Under the pieces are notes generated by a model. The model did not search any database. It was not told the DNA's origin and saw only the letters and a list, made by a program, of their open reading frames with translations. Of a stretch of 64,000 bases of DNA, positions 36,542-44,946 are shown in pieces; the stretch's first letter is position 1, and every line of letters begins with the position of its first letter. Source of the DNA: Lagierella sp. (lineage in GTDB: Bacteria; Bacillota; Clostridia; Tissierellales; Peptoniphilaceae); NCBI RefSeq assembly GCF_029983815.1, contig NZ_JASBYU010000001.1:124001-188000 (forward strand), written 5' to 3'. Made by a program: the position numbers and the translations under genes.

Positions 36542-38170
36542 TTACTCCCATCCTATCATTTCTCTTAGAATTGAATTGATTGGAACATATTTTTCTTCAT
36601 CAATATCTTTAAAATATTTCAAAAAGGCCTTCAATTCTTTAACTGTCTTTTTATGTTCAGGACTTACCTCATATTTATCGAATAATTCATAGGCGTATTT
36701 TTTAATCACAGCCAATTCATAAATTAGTGAGGAGTCCAAAGTAATATCCGCCAAGTCCTGGTAAGGGAATATATAAATCTCCTCTCCTGCCCTAACTTTT
36801 TCCCAAGAAGATAAAGTTTTTTCCATAGAATTTCCTCTAAATCTATAATCTCTTATCATTCTTCTCAATAGTCTAACCATAGATGAAGATATCCTATTGT
36901 GGTTGTCCAAGTTTAAAGGAGTTAAAGCAGAAATGTAGACCTTATACTTGTTCTTTTCAGGTACCATTCTAGTCAATTCAGGATTTAAACAATGTAAACC
37001 TTCAATTATTATTATGCTATTCTCGTCTAGAATCGTCTCTTTTGAATCAAAACCTCTTTTGCCAGAAATAAAATCAAAAATTGGTAGTCTCACAGGTTTA
37101 CCTTCAATTAATGACATTAAATCCCTATTGAACAAATCCAAATCTATTGCGTGTAAAGCTTCATAATCCGGTTGTCCTTCAGAATCCAACGGAGTTTTAT
37201 CCCTGTCTACGAAATAATTATCTGTAGATATTAAAATCGGTTTCTTTCCTCTAACACCTAATTGGACAGATAGTCTATAGGCTAATGTAGTTTTTCCAGA
37301 GGAAGAAGGTCCTGCAATTTGAACTAGATTAACATCTTGATCTTTCAATATATTGTCTGCAACTTGGGAAATCTGATTTTCAAAATACGCTTCAGCAATG
37401 TCTATGATAAATTTGCTTTTGCCGTTAATAATATATTGATTTAGTTCTCCTACATCTCTAATATTTAAAAGCTTAGTCCACCTATTTGATGCCAAAAAAA
37501 CCTTCGACAATAATTTTTGTTCCTTAAATTCACGAATTTGACCCTTGGTTCCTGCTGTAGAAGTAGTTATTACAACACCAGGATAATATGGCTTTATATC
37601 GAAGTTTAGTAGAGAACCAGTAGAAGGAGCAAGATAGCCAAAAAATTTAAAAATTCTACCATCCACTAAATAATAATCTATATCCTCAACTTCAAGTTCT
37701 TTAAACAAATTAACTTTCTCAGTATAACCAGCCTCTTCAAAGAGTTTTAATACCTCTTCTTTGCTTCCCTTTTTTCTCTCTATAGGATAATCCGACTTAA
37801 TAATTTCCTTCATCTTATCAGAAATGATTTCAATATCCGTATGAAAAAAAGGATCTCTATCTTCCCATTCACAGTATAGATGGTCACCTATGGAATGTTC
37901 CACCCTAATCTTCTTATTGGGATATAATTTCTTACAGGCTAGAATAAAGACAAGGGTTAAAGTTCTTTCCATAATGTCTACACTTTCCGGTGCTTGGCAA
38001 TGGAATAACTTCACTTTATCATTTTCCTTAATTTCTTTAAATAAGTTATAGTAACAGTCGTTGACAATAGCTGCAACTATATTTTCCTCTGGGTATATCT
38101 TCTTACTAAGTTCTAAACAATTTATACCTTCATCAACAATCTGTTCCTTGTTATTTACATTTATTTTCAT
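36542..38170 (-). CDS. TGS-domain uridine kinase-like nucleoside kinase
   Basis: Two-part protein of about 542 aa. The N-terminal 60 residues form a TGS-like domain, followed by a ThrRS-editing-like region (VEHSIGDHLYCEW). From about residue 280 there is a phosphoribulokinase/uridine kinase domain with P-loop GPSSSGKTTLA, the STDNYFVDRDKTP loop and DFISGKRG. Such fusions occur in Firmicutes; the substrate is not proven. The ATG at 38168-38170 follows GGTGATG; ATG 38176 is possible. It overlaps the upstream pseudouridine synthase gene by about 20 bp. Confidence 0.85.
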   Translation of the reverse strand: MKINVNNKEQIVDEGINCLELSKKIYPEENIVAAIVNDCYYNLFKEIKENDKVKLFHCQAPESVDIMERTLTLVFILACKKLYPNKKIRVEHSIGDHLYCEWEDRDPFFHTDIEIISDKMKEIIKSDYPIERKKGSKEEVLKLFEEAGYTEKVNLFKELEVEDIDYYLVDGRIFKFFGYLAPSTGSLLNFDIKPYYPGVVITTSTAGTKGQIREFKEQKLLSKVFLASNRWTKLLNIRDVGELNQYIINGKSKFIIDIAEAYFENQISQVADNILKDQDVNLVQIAGPSSSGKTTLAYRLSVQLGVRGKKPILISTDNYFVDRDKTPLDSEGQPDYEALHAIDLDLFNRDLMSLIEGKPVRLPIFDFISGKRGFDSKETILDENSIIIIEGLHCLNPELTRMVPEKNKYKVYISALTPLNLDNHNRISSSMVRLLRRMIRDYRFRGNSMEKTLSSWEKVRAGEEIYIFPYQDLADITLDSSLIYELAVIKKYAYELFDKYEVSPEHKKTVKELKAFLKYFKDIDEEKYVPINSILREMIGWE

Positions 38171-39131
38171 ATTCATCACCAAATATTTCTTTTGCTATTG
38201 TTTTAAAATCCTCTGGTAGTTTTGCTCTAAAACTCTTACCGTTTAAATATTTTAAATTTCCCTCTAATTCATTAAAAACAATTTTATAGGCATGAAGTAA
38301 TTGCCTATTTAAACCAAATTCCTTCCTAAATTTTTCATTTAAGGACTTATCACCATACTTCCCATCTCCTAAAATTGGATGGTTAATAGATTGTAGATGG
38401 GATCTTATCTGATGAGTTCTACCGGTTATTAAATTTACCTTTACAAGGGAATAATTATCATTAGATAGCAAATTATAAAATTCAGATATAGACTCCTTAC
38501 CTATATCAGACTTTATAACCTTTGTTTTTGTTCCCTCCCGCTTTACATTTGTTTTTAATGTAATATCTTTTAAATTACCCTTTACGATGCTAAGATAATA
38601 TTTTTCAATACTCCCATTTGCAATAGCACTATTCATTGCATTAAGACTTTCTTTATTTTTACACCCGATTATAAGTCCAGAAGTGTTTCTGTCCAATCTA
38701 TTTGATATTGCAGGAGTGAAGGATTTCTCAATTCTTGGAACATAGTCACCCTTTAAAATAAGATAGCTTACCAATTCATCAACTAAATTATTTCCATAGT
38801 CCTCACTAGAAGCAGCATGACTTAACTTTCCATAGGGTTTATTCATCAAGATCACGTTTTCATCTTCATATACAATATCCAAATTGTTATCGTAAATCAA
38901 CGCCTCTTTATCTTCTTCGTATTCTTCAAGAACTTCATCATAAATATAAAATTGAATAAGGTCCCCTTCATAGATTAGCTCATCTGGCTTTGTTCTCTTT
39001 TTATTAAGCTTTATTCTCTTTTGTCTAATATATTTTTGTATTAACGATTTGGGAGCCTTGGGCAAATATTTATTTAAAAATCTGTCCATTCTCTGTTTTG
39101 AATCGTTAACTCCTACTTTAATTTCTCTCAT
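38151..39131 (-). CDS. RluC/RluD-type rRNA pseudouridine synthase
   Basis: Converts specific uridines of 23S rRNA to pseudouridine. An N-terminal S4 RNA-binding domain (about residues 12-60) precedes the catalytic domain. The catalytic Asp is in SNRLDRNTSGLI, with VKVNLITGRTHQIRSHL and HPILGDGKYG further on. The length of 326 aa fits RluC/RluD. Which uridine is modified cannot be told from sequence alone. It is the first gene of an eight-gene operon running to 26410, divergent from the MltG-like gene. Confidence 0.92.
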   Translation of the reverse strand: MREIKVGVNDSKQRMDRFLNKYLPKAPKSLIQKYIRQKRIKLNKKRTKPDELIYEGDLIQFYIYDEVLEEYEEDKEALIYDNNLDIVYEDENVILMNKPYGKLSHAASSEDYGNNLVDELVSYLILKGDYVPRIEKSFTPAISNRLDRNTSGLIIGCKNKESLNAMNSAIANGSIEKYYLSIVKGNLKDITLKTNVKREGTKTKVIKSDIGKESISEFYNLLSNDNYSLVKVNLITGRTHQIRSHLQSINHPILGDGKYGDKSLNEKFRKEFGLNRQLLHAYKIVFNELEGNLKYLNGKSFRAKLPEDFKTIAKEIFGDEYENKCK

Positions 39132-39202
39132 ATCCTGTCCTTTATGTTATAATAGTACTATCTAAATTATACCTTGAACTAAGAGTTAATTAAAGGAGAC
39201 CT

Positions 39203-39646
39203 ATGAAAAGATTTATTAATTTTATAAAAGATACAATTTACGATTTGAATCACATAATATTTACTTTGGTTATCATTGCTGCAGTAGCCTTTATACTGCA
39301 AAATAGAATACGCTATATGTTTTCAAAGGATTATAGTAAAATTGGAGGAAATGAAGTTAAAGCTGTGGAAAATGTTGAAAGGGAAGCTCTATATAGTAGT
39401 GAAAATATACCGGACATCGACATTTCAGTAATACTACCTGAAGGGTCCTCTCCAGAAGATGTTGGAAGAATCCTTTATGAAAGTAAAGTAATCGATGATG
39501 TTGAGCAATTCTTAAATGTAATAAACACCTACGATTTGGGAAATAAGATAGAGTATCAAACCTATCAAATAAAAAAGGGTTCTACTTTGGAGGAAGTAAT
39601 CAACCAAATCACCAATAATGCTTTAGCAGAAGTAAAAGAAAATTAA
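39203..39646 (+). CDS. Short membrane protein with MltG/YceG-like domain, no catalytic part
   Basis: 147 aa. One membrane segment lies at about residues 18-36 (IIFTLVIIAAVAFIL). An outside region follows in which VILPEGSSPEDVGRILYESK, then VIDDVEQF, then YQTYQIKKGSTLEEV resemble the N-terminal LysM-like subdomain of the endolytic transglycosylase MltG. The catalytic domain with its essential Glu is absent. It may bind glycan or assist another MltG. It has a GGAGA site and its own strong terminator. Confidence 0.7.
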   Translation: MKRFINFIKDTIYDLNHIIFTLVIIAAVAFILQNRIRYMFSKDYSKIGGNEVKAVENVEREALYSSENIPDIDISVILPEGSSPEDVGRILYESKVIDDVEQFLNVINTYDLGNKIEYQTYQIKKGSTLEEVINQITNNALAEVKEN

Positions 39647-39648
39647 TC

Positions 39649-39691
39649 AAAAAAAGTCGAGTATCATCTAATGTGATAACTCGGCTTTTTT
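39649..39691. terminator. Terminator between the MltG-like gene and the 39694 gene
   Basis: A long stem (GTCGAGTATCA against TGATAACTCGGC, one bulge) is flanked by A6 and T6. It can serve both converging genes. Confidence 0.88.
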
Positions 39692-39693
39692 AC

Positions 39694-40221
39694 TTAAGGT
39701 TTATTTACATATGTATCTATTAAAGATTTTTGTGGGCTTTCTGAAAAAACTCGATTCTTCTTCAATTTATTCAATATTTTTATATTCTTAGAATGAAAAA
39801 TTGCATATTCTTTATCCGTGAACACAACTTCAAAAATGTAGTTTTTTAGTCGTGTGGAATGAAGGTGAATAAAATAGGCCTTAACATTTTTATAGTTTCT
39901 CAACTCCAACATAGCCTCTAAGGACTTGTCCTTTTCACAATAGTAATTGTCCCTCTTATTAAAATTAAACTTTTGCTTCCTTCCGTTGGTACTATTACCT
40001 AGATTATTATATTGCTTTGCAAGAACATTATAGTAATGGTAATTATAAAGACCTTTTTCTATGGAATCAACTGGATTAAAGGGCCTCATAGAAAGTTTTT
40101 CCACCAAAAGAGCATTTCTAAATAAAAATAACTCCTTGTCCATCTCTCCCTCTTCTAGACTTTTAATCAGCCTATCCCTATGGTAAATAAAATTTTGTAT
40201 TATTTCTTTTTCGCTATCCAT
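39694..40221 (-). CDS. Uncharacterised protein (clostridial family, possibly DUF6648)
   Basis: 175 aa, soluble, rich in Lys, Asn and Tyr, with no signal peptide or membrane segment. Recognisable blocks are RPFNPVDSIEKGLYNYHYYNVLAKQ, split by a basic Asn/Lys stretch from NVKAYFIHLHSTRLKNYIFEVVF. I have only a weak recollection of a domain of unknown function with this look. The ATG at 40219-40221 has an AAGGAAAG site; an in-frame TTG eight codons earlier is less likely. No functional neighbour is evident. Confidence 0.7.
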   Translation of the reverse strand: MDSEKEIIQNFIYHRDRLIKSLEEGEMDKELFLFRNALLVEKLSMRPFNPVDSIEKGLYNYHYYNVLAKQYNNLGNSTNGRKQKFNFNKRDNYYCEKDKSLEAMLELRNYKNVKAYFIHLHSTRLKNYIFEVVFTDKEYAIFHSKNIKILNKLKKNRVFSESPQKSLIDTYVNKP

Positions 40222-40265
40222 TTCTTTCCTTTTTCTAAGCTCCAAGTACTTTAGAGCTAAACTTA

Positions 40266-40298
40266 TTAAAAAGGCATATTAGATATGCCTTTTTAAAT
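40266..40298 (-). terminator. Terminator after the small P-loop protein gene
   Basis: A perfect stem (TAAAAAGGCATAT against ATATGCCTTTTTA, 40268-40296) with a 3-nt loop, just after the stop codon of the 40300 gene. Confidence 0.88.
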
Positions 40299-40299
40299 C

Positions 40300-40722
40300 T
40301 TACAATGTAAGTTCTATACTACTTTCTGCCATATGCTCTGGTAATTCACTTTTTTCTTTATTAAGCCCAATGTAAAATTCTACATGAAATTCTTCTGATA
40401 AAGCACTTAACTCTTCTGAAAGAGTAGCTAATTCCTCTACACTGATATCTACGATGTCATAAATACCATCAACATATACCTTTTCAATATCATAGTCCCT
40501 TGAAATAATTCCGGCTAAAAATCCATAAAAGCCATTTACAGAATTGATATGATATTTATTTGCATTGATTAATCTAACTTTGTGATCTAAGGAATAAATA
40601 TGAGAATCGTCGGTGTCAATAAAAACTATGTTACCGTTTCCATTAGCTTTCTCAGTATTCGCCTCATCGATAAGCCATTTAGTCTTTCCACTTCCTGAAG
40701 GACCAATTACAAATTTAACCAT
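40300..40722 (-). CDS. Small P-loop ATP-binding protein, function unknown
   Basis: 140 aa. The Walker A IGPSGSGKTKWL sits at about residues 6-17 near the very N-terminus. A Walker B-like stretch VYVDGIYDI follows near 81-89. No helicase or kinase motifs follow, and the protein ends in a Glu-rich, Ser-rich tail. It could be a stand-alone NTPase related to the N-terminal P-loop segments of larger proteins. It is transcribed alone with a terminator. Confidence 0.72.
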   Translation of the reverse strand: MVKFVIGPSGSGKTKWLIDEANTEKANGNGNIVFIDTDDSHIYSLDHKVRLINANKYHINSVNGFYGFLAGIISRDYDIEKVYVDGIYDIVDISVEELATLSEELSALSEEFHVEFYIGLNKEKSELPEHMAESSIELTL

Positions 40723-40764
40723 TTTACCACAACCTTTCTTAAGTATTGTCTTGTATTTATTGTA

Positions 40765-41706
40765 CTATTTAAATGGGTTTTCTTCAAGGGCTCTATATAA
40801 GTCCCCCTGTTTATATCCATTTGTCAACATCTGGTCTTCGATGGATTCTTTTATCTTCCACCAGGAGGTTTGCCAATTGCAGAAAACAGTTTCCTCTTTT
40901 GGCATCCTACCAATTAACCTTTGAATCACAATCCTTGGATTCAAATGCCTTAAAAATAAAATTACCTTTCTTTCGTAATCTTCTCTACTGATCAATTCAA
41001 ATTCGTCATTTTTATACATCTTACTAAGTTTTGTACCCTTTGGGATGTATAGAGAATGAATTTTGACTTCATCAACTTTCAAGACATTTAGCATTTTCCC
41101 CGTCTCTACAATGTCCAAATCCTCATCCCATGGCAATCCAATTATCACATGGGAGCATATTCTAAAGCCGCTTTCCTTTATCCTAATACAACTATCGACA
41201 AATTCTGCAATTCCATGTCCCCTATTTAATATATTTAAGGTATGATAATTTGCAGTTTGTAAACCAAGTTCAAATATTATCTCCAGTCCGCTATCTTTTG
41301 CAAATTCTTTTAAAAATTCTAAGTGAGATTGATATACACAGTCAGGTCTTGTAGAAATTGAAATTCCAACTATATTATCCATCTTACAACTTTCTATAAT
41401 AGATTTAAAATCCTCAAGGCTCATATATGTGTTTGAAAAATTTTGGAAATAGGCTATAAATAACTTTGCATTGTACCTCTTTCCGATATATTCCATATTG
41501 GATTTAAGTTGATTTTCAACGGTTAAGCTAGAAGACAGATTCTCAAAGGAGCCACCACTCTCACTACAAAAAATACAGCCTCCTCTGGCTACTCTACCGT
41601 CTCTATTGGGACAGGTTAGATTTAGTTTTATTGGTAATTTATAAACTTTTTCTCCATATTTTTCCTTTAAATAGTCACTATAGACATAGTATGGAGTACT
41701 ATTCAT
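40765..41706 (-). CDS. Radical SAM protein, YhcC family (TIGR01212-like)
   Basis: 313 aa. The radical SAM cluster motif is in LTCPNRDGRVARGGCIFC, with the unusually long cysteine spacing of the YhcC/TIGR01212 family. Further motifs are FIAYFQNFSNTY, GISISTRPDCV, ELGLQTANYHTL and HVIIGLPWD. The reaction is unknown. It overlaps the upstream peroxiredoxin gene by 8 bp and has an AGAGGA site. Confidence 0.9.
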   Translation of the reverse strand: MNSTPYYVYSDYLKEKYGEKVYKLPIKLNLTCPNRDGRVARGGCIFCSESGGSFENLSSSLTVENQLKSNMEYIGKRYNAKLFIAYFQNFSNTYMSLEDFKSIIESCKMDNIVGISISTRPDCVYQSHLEFLKEFAKDSGLEIIFELGLQTANYHTLNILNRGHGIAEFVDSCIRIKESGFRICSHVIIGLPWDEDLDIVETGKMLNVLKVDEVKIHSLYIPKGTKLSKMYKNDEFELISREDYERKVILFLRHLNPRIVIQRLIGRMPKEETVFCNWQTSWWKIKESIEDQMLTNGYKQGDLYRALEENPFK

Positions 41707-42136
41707 TTAGATTTTCCTCTATGAATTTATAGACTTCATCTACATGACCCTTTACTTTCACTTTTCTAAACTCTTTTACCAGTTCACCTTTACTATCAAA
41801 AATAAAAGTTGACCTTTCAACTCCCATGTATTCCTTCCCGAACATCTTCTTTTTCTTCCAAACATCAAAAGACTTTATTAGAGAAAGTTCTTCATCGCTT
41901 ATTAAATCTATAGTCAAATTCTTCTTTTCTTTGAAATTTTCATGGGATTTTTCAGAGTCCTTGGAAACACCATAAATTTTAGTATTTAACTTTTCAAAAT
42001 CATCTTTTTTTTCAGAAAAATCAACTGCCTCTTGAGAACATCCTGGTGTATTGTCCTTAGGATAAAAATATATCACTAAGTTCTTTCCCTTATGCTCTTT
42101 GTAAAACTCTTCTCCCATCAAATCTTTAAGGTTCAT
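41699..42136 (-). CDS. Peroxiredoxin, BCP/AhpC-TSA family (1-Cys form)
   Basis: Thiol peroxidase of 145 aa. The motif FYPKDNTPGCSQEAVDF contains the peroxidatic Cys. The resolving Cys that many BCPs carry five residues later is absent, and no other Cys is visible, so an external thiol is probably used. GVSKDSEKSHENF and WKKKKMFGKEYMGVERSTFI confirm the family. The N-terminus is short. It overlaps the HAD phosphatase gene end by 4 bp and has a GGAGGTA site. Confidence 0.9.
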   Translation of the reverse strand: MNLKDLMGEEFYKEHKGKNLVIYFYPKDNTPGCSQEAVDFSEKKDDFEKLNTKIYGVSKDSEKSHENFKEKKNLTIDLISDEELSLIKSFDVWKKKKMFGKEYMGVERSTFIFDSKGELVKEFRKVKVKGHVDEVYKFIEENLNE

Positions 42137-42993
42137 AATCTACCTCCAAATAACTTAATCAATTCATATGCCACTCCATCACAGTTGTTGTCCCTTTCTG
42201 TAATTAAGTCGGCATGTCTCTTTAAAAAACTACTTCCATTACACATACTTATACCCAATTTAGCTTGTCGTATCATTGATTCATCATTGTTATCGTCTCC
42301 AAAGGATACTACTTTGTCCCAGGAATTTCCCGTAATTTCTAAAATTTTATTAATTCCATTTCCCTTATTGACCTCTACATTTAAGAACTCAGACATCATC
42401 AATCCCTCTTTTGAAGCCAAGATAGTATGATTTGTTACATTTAATTTTAAAGAATTTACTTCGCTACAGATTTTATCAACATTTTCAAATGAGTCTAAAA
42501 AAACCACCGAGAGAATGGCGTCAAATAGATAGCTATTTGCCTCTTCATAATATAGTATCTCTGATATATCGTTAACAGATCCAAGATATTCCTTTTTATC
42601 TTTAATGCTGTTGACGATAAGACTACAATTACCATTTCTGTCGTAAACATGTAAATAGGGATATAGATTAATTCTATCTCCTATTTCCACAATTTTCATT
42701 GCTATATCTCTTTCCAAGGGAATAAAAAGTTTTGCCTCTTGGGAATCTGAACTCTTTACCAAAGCTCCATTATTTGCAGCAATCATATATGGAAAATCGA
42801 CTTTTCTCAAAAGATCTCGTGCTTTTTCAATGGACCTGCCCGTAGCTATAATAATTTCACAACCAGCTTCATATAATTCTTTTAAAATATTGATTGTGAA
42901 ATCACTAATCTCTTTTCTGTCATCTAGAATAGTACCATCTAAATCAAAACATATGATATTGTACTTTTTTAATATAGAACTATCAATAATCAC
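42133..42993 (-). CDS. Cof-type HAD family hydrolase
   Basis: Phosphatase of about 286 aa acting on sugar phosphates or related metabolites; substrate unknown. Motif I is FDLDGTILDD, motif II is IIATGRS, and motif IV is VVSFGDDNNDESMI, with a C2B-type cap between. The start is set at GTG 42993. An upstream in-frame ATG at 43065 is excluded because the only good promoter (43013-43040) lies between the two. AAGGTTGAGG precedes the GTG. Confidence 0.88.
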   Translation of the reverse strand: MIIDSSILKKYNIICFDLDGTILDDRKEISDFTINILKELYEAGCEIIIATGRSIEKARDLLRKVDFPYMIAANNGALVKSSDSQEAKLFIPLERDIAMKIVEIGDRINLYPYLHVYDRNGNCSLIVNSIKDKKEYLGSVNDISEILYYEEANSYLFDAILSVVFLDSFENVDKICSEVNSLKLNVTNHTILASKEGLMMSEFLNVEVNKGNGINKILEITGNSWDKVVSFGDDNNDESMIRQAKLGISMCNGSSFLKRHADLITERDNNCDGVAYELIKLFGGRL

Positions 42994-43012
42994 AGCCTCA
43001 ACCTTGCCTTGT

Positions 43013-43040
43013 ATAATAAACTTTTCAATATGAATGTTAA
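43013..43040 (-). promoter_or_regulatory. Promoter of the HAD-peroxiredoxin-radical SAM genes
   Basis: On the minus strand, TTAACA (43035-43040) and TATTAT (43013-43018) have a 16-bp spacer, about 20 bp before the GTG start of the HAD gene. Confidence 0.62.
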
Positions 43041-43054
43041 TTTTAAAAATATTC

Positions 43055-43086
43055 AAATCAAGCACTCAAAATTGAGTGCTTGATTT
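43055..43086. terminator. Terminator after the DUF1292 gene
   Basis: A perfect 15-bp stem (43055-43069 with 43072-43086) has the core AGCACTCAA/TTGAGTGCT. It belongs to the repeated terminator type seen also near 26380, 56648 and 63773. Confidence 0.85.
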
Positions 43087-43111
43087 AGTTCGTATTCTTA
43101 AATTTTATTAT

Positions 43112-43516
43112 CTATTCTTCATCCATCTCTTCTATTTCGCCATCGAAGAAAATTTCAGAAAATACTTTTACAACTTCTTCATATTCCTCATCGGTTTCAA
43201 TCATATCCAATTTTGCATTTCCACCAAATCCGCCTGTCTCTTCATCTGGTATAAGTCGGTAGATCAATAATTCTCTTTCTTCGGAAGTCACCAAAGCTAT
43301 ATAATCTCTATCCTGACCTTCTACATAGAAGTCGCCGATAACTTCACACTCTAGTAAAGAACCGTCATCCAAGGTAAGTTCTACAATTGCTACCTCTTCT
43401 TCATGATGGTCATGGCAGGTGCAATCATGACCTTCTTCTCCATGAACGTGTCCACAACAATTCCCATTTTCACAAGAATGTTCATTTTTTTCTTCTGGGT
43501 TAAATTCCTTATCCAT
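43112..43516 (-). CDS. DUF1292 domain protein with Cys/His-rich N-terminus
   Basis: 134 aa. The C-terminal part (VELTLDDGSLLECEVIG, DYIALVTSEERELLIYRL, DEEYEEVVKVF) is a DUF1292 domain, common and uncharacterised in Firmicutes. The N-terminal 38 residues carry five Cys (15, 20, 21, 32, 34) and several His (13, 23, 25, 30, 35, 37, 38), suggesting metal binding. It is the last gene of cvfB-parvulin-pepD-DUF1292, 8 bp after pepD. Confidence 0.87.
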   Translation of the reverse strand: MDKEFNPEEKNEHSCENGNCCGHVHGEEGHDCTCHDHHEEEVAIVELTLDDGSLLECEVIGDFYVEGQDRDYIALVTSEERELLIYRLIPDEETGGFGGNAKLDMIETDEEYEEVVKVFSEIFFDGEIEEMDEE

Positions 43517-43524
43517 ATTTCCTC

Positions 43525-44937
43525 CTATGATAATTTATTTATTAAAAATTCTACAAAATCATAAGTTCTTTTTGTAGATTCGATATCCAATTTTTCCTCT
43601 GGAGTGTGTACCTTCAAAATATTTGGACCTATGGATATGGTGTCAATATTTGGATACTTTTCTGCAAATATAGCACATTCCAAACCTGCATGTATAACTG
43701 AAACCTCTAAATTTTCCCCGGTATATTCCTTGTAGGATTTAACGGCTATATCACGTAAAGGTGATTCTTCCTTAAACTCCCAAGCCTTATAGGAACTAGA
43801 CTGTATAAATTCTCCCTTTGTCTCATTTGCAATGGTATGAATTTCATCAGAAATCTTTTCTTTTTTATCATTTTTAGAGCTTCTTGCAGATATTTTAAAG
43901 TCTACAGTATTTTCCTTAGTATCTACTATTGCAAGATTTAGAGAGGATTCTACAATATCTGAATATTCACCTTCCATATAGGACTTTACACCATGAGGAA
44001 TTTTTGTTATTGCATCAATCAATCTATTAGTTAAATCCTCAGTAAATGCTTCTACTTTTTTATACCCTACCTGTGTTAAATCAATCTCTATATTATCTTC
44101 GATTTCTTTTAACTGTCTATAGTCTTCCATGTATATTTCTGGACCCAGTTCTTCTTTAGACACAAAGTCCACTTCAAACTCTCTAGGTATGGCATTATGC
44201 TTTGTTCCACCTGAAATTTTGATGATTTTTATTTCATTTTCTTTCCTAATAGTATCTAGGATTTGTCCTCCGCTTTTAATGGCATTTAGAAGTTTTTCAT
44301 GAATGCTCATTCCAGAATGTCCGCCCTTTAAATTGTGAACTAAAAGGCTGTAAACATTACCTTCAACTGGCTTTCTGTCGATTTCATATTTCAGATCTAT
44401 ATCCATACCACCAGCACAACCAGCTATTAAAATCCCCTCTTCTTCAGAGTCAATATTGATAAAATACTTTCCCTTCAATAGGTCTGTAGGATAATTAGTT
44501 GCACCTACTAGTCCAGTTTCTTCAGTGGCTGTGGCAACAAATTCAATTCTTGGAGCCTTTAAATCTTCTTTAGAAAGAATAGAAAGTCCCATTGCTATGG
44601 CAATACCATTGTCTGCTCCTAAAGTCGTTCCATTGGCTCTAAGATAGTTTCCATCATAGATTAATTCTATTGGATCCTTTGAAAAGTCATGTTTGGACCC
44701 CTTAACTTTTTCACAGACCATATCAATATGACCTTGTAAAATTATTCCAGGCTTATCTTCATAGCCTTCAGAAGCTTCTCTAATGATTGTCACATTGTTA
44801 TATTCGTCCTTAATTGCCTTTAGGCCTTTTTCCCTTGCAAAGGCTAGAAGGTATGAGGCGATCTTTTCTTCGTTATAGGAACATCTAGGAATTCTAGATA
44901 TTTCTTCAAAAAATTCAAATACTTTATCTGCAGACAT
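43525..44937 (-). CDS. pepD: Aminoacyl-histidine dipeptidase (M20 family, PepD-like)
   Basis: Zinc dipeptidase of 470 aa acting on beta-Ala-His or Xaa-His dipeptides and related peptides. Metal-site motifs are ILQGHIDMVCE, TTLGADNGIAIAMG, ATATEETGLVGA and VIHAGLECAIFAEKYP. The length is typical of PepD. It starts 9 bp after the parvulin gene with an AGGAGGAAAAG site and fits a peptide- and amino-acid-fermenting lifestyle. Confidence 0.93.
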   Translation of the reverse strand: MSADKVFEFFEEISRIPRCSYNEEKIASYLLAFAREKGLKAIKDEYNNVTIIREASEGYEDKPGIILQGHIDMVCEKVKGSKHDFSKDPIELIYDGNYLRANGTTLGADNGIAIAMGLSILSKEDLKAPRIEFVATATEETGLVGATNYPTDLLKGKYFINIDSEEEGILIAGCAGGMDIDLKYEIDRKPVEGNVYSLLVHNLKGGHSGMSIHEKLLNAIKSGGQILDTIRKENEIKIIKISGGTKHNAIPREFEVDFVSKEELGPEIYMEDYRQLKEIEDNIEIDLTQVGYKKVEAFTEDLTNRLIDAITKIPHGVKSYMEGEYSDIVESSLNLAIVDTKENTVDFKISARSSKNDKKEKISDEIHTIANETKGEFIQSSSYKAWEFKEESPLRDIAVKSYKEYTGENLEVSVIHAGLECAIFAEKYPNIDTISIGPNILKVHTPEEKLDIESTKRTYDFVEFLINKLS

Positions 44938-44946
44938 CTTTTCCTC

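Noticed and set aside
42994..43065. 24-residue N-terminal extension of the HAD hydrolase
   Set aside because: The promoter TTAACA-16-TATTAT lies within it, and family proteins begin near FDLDGT.
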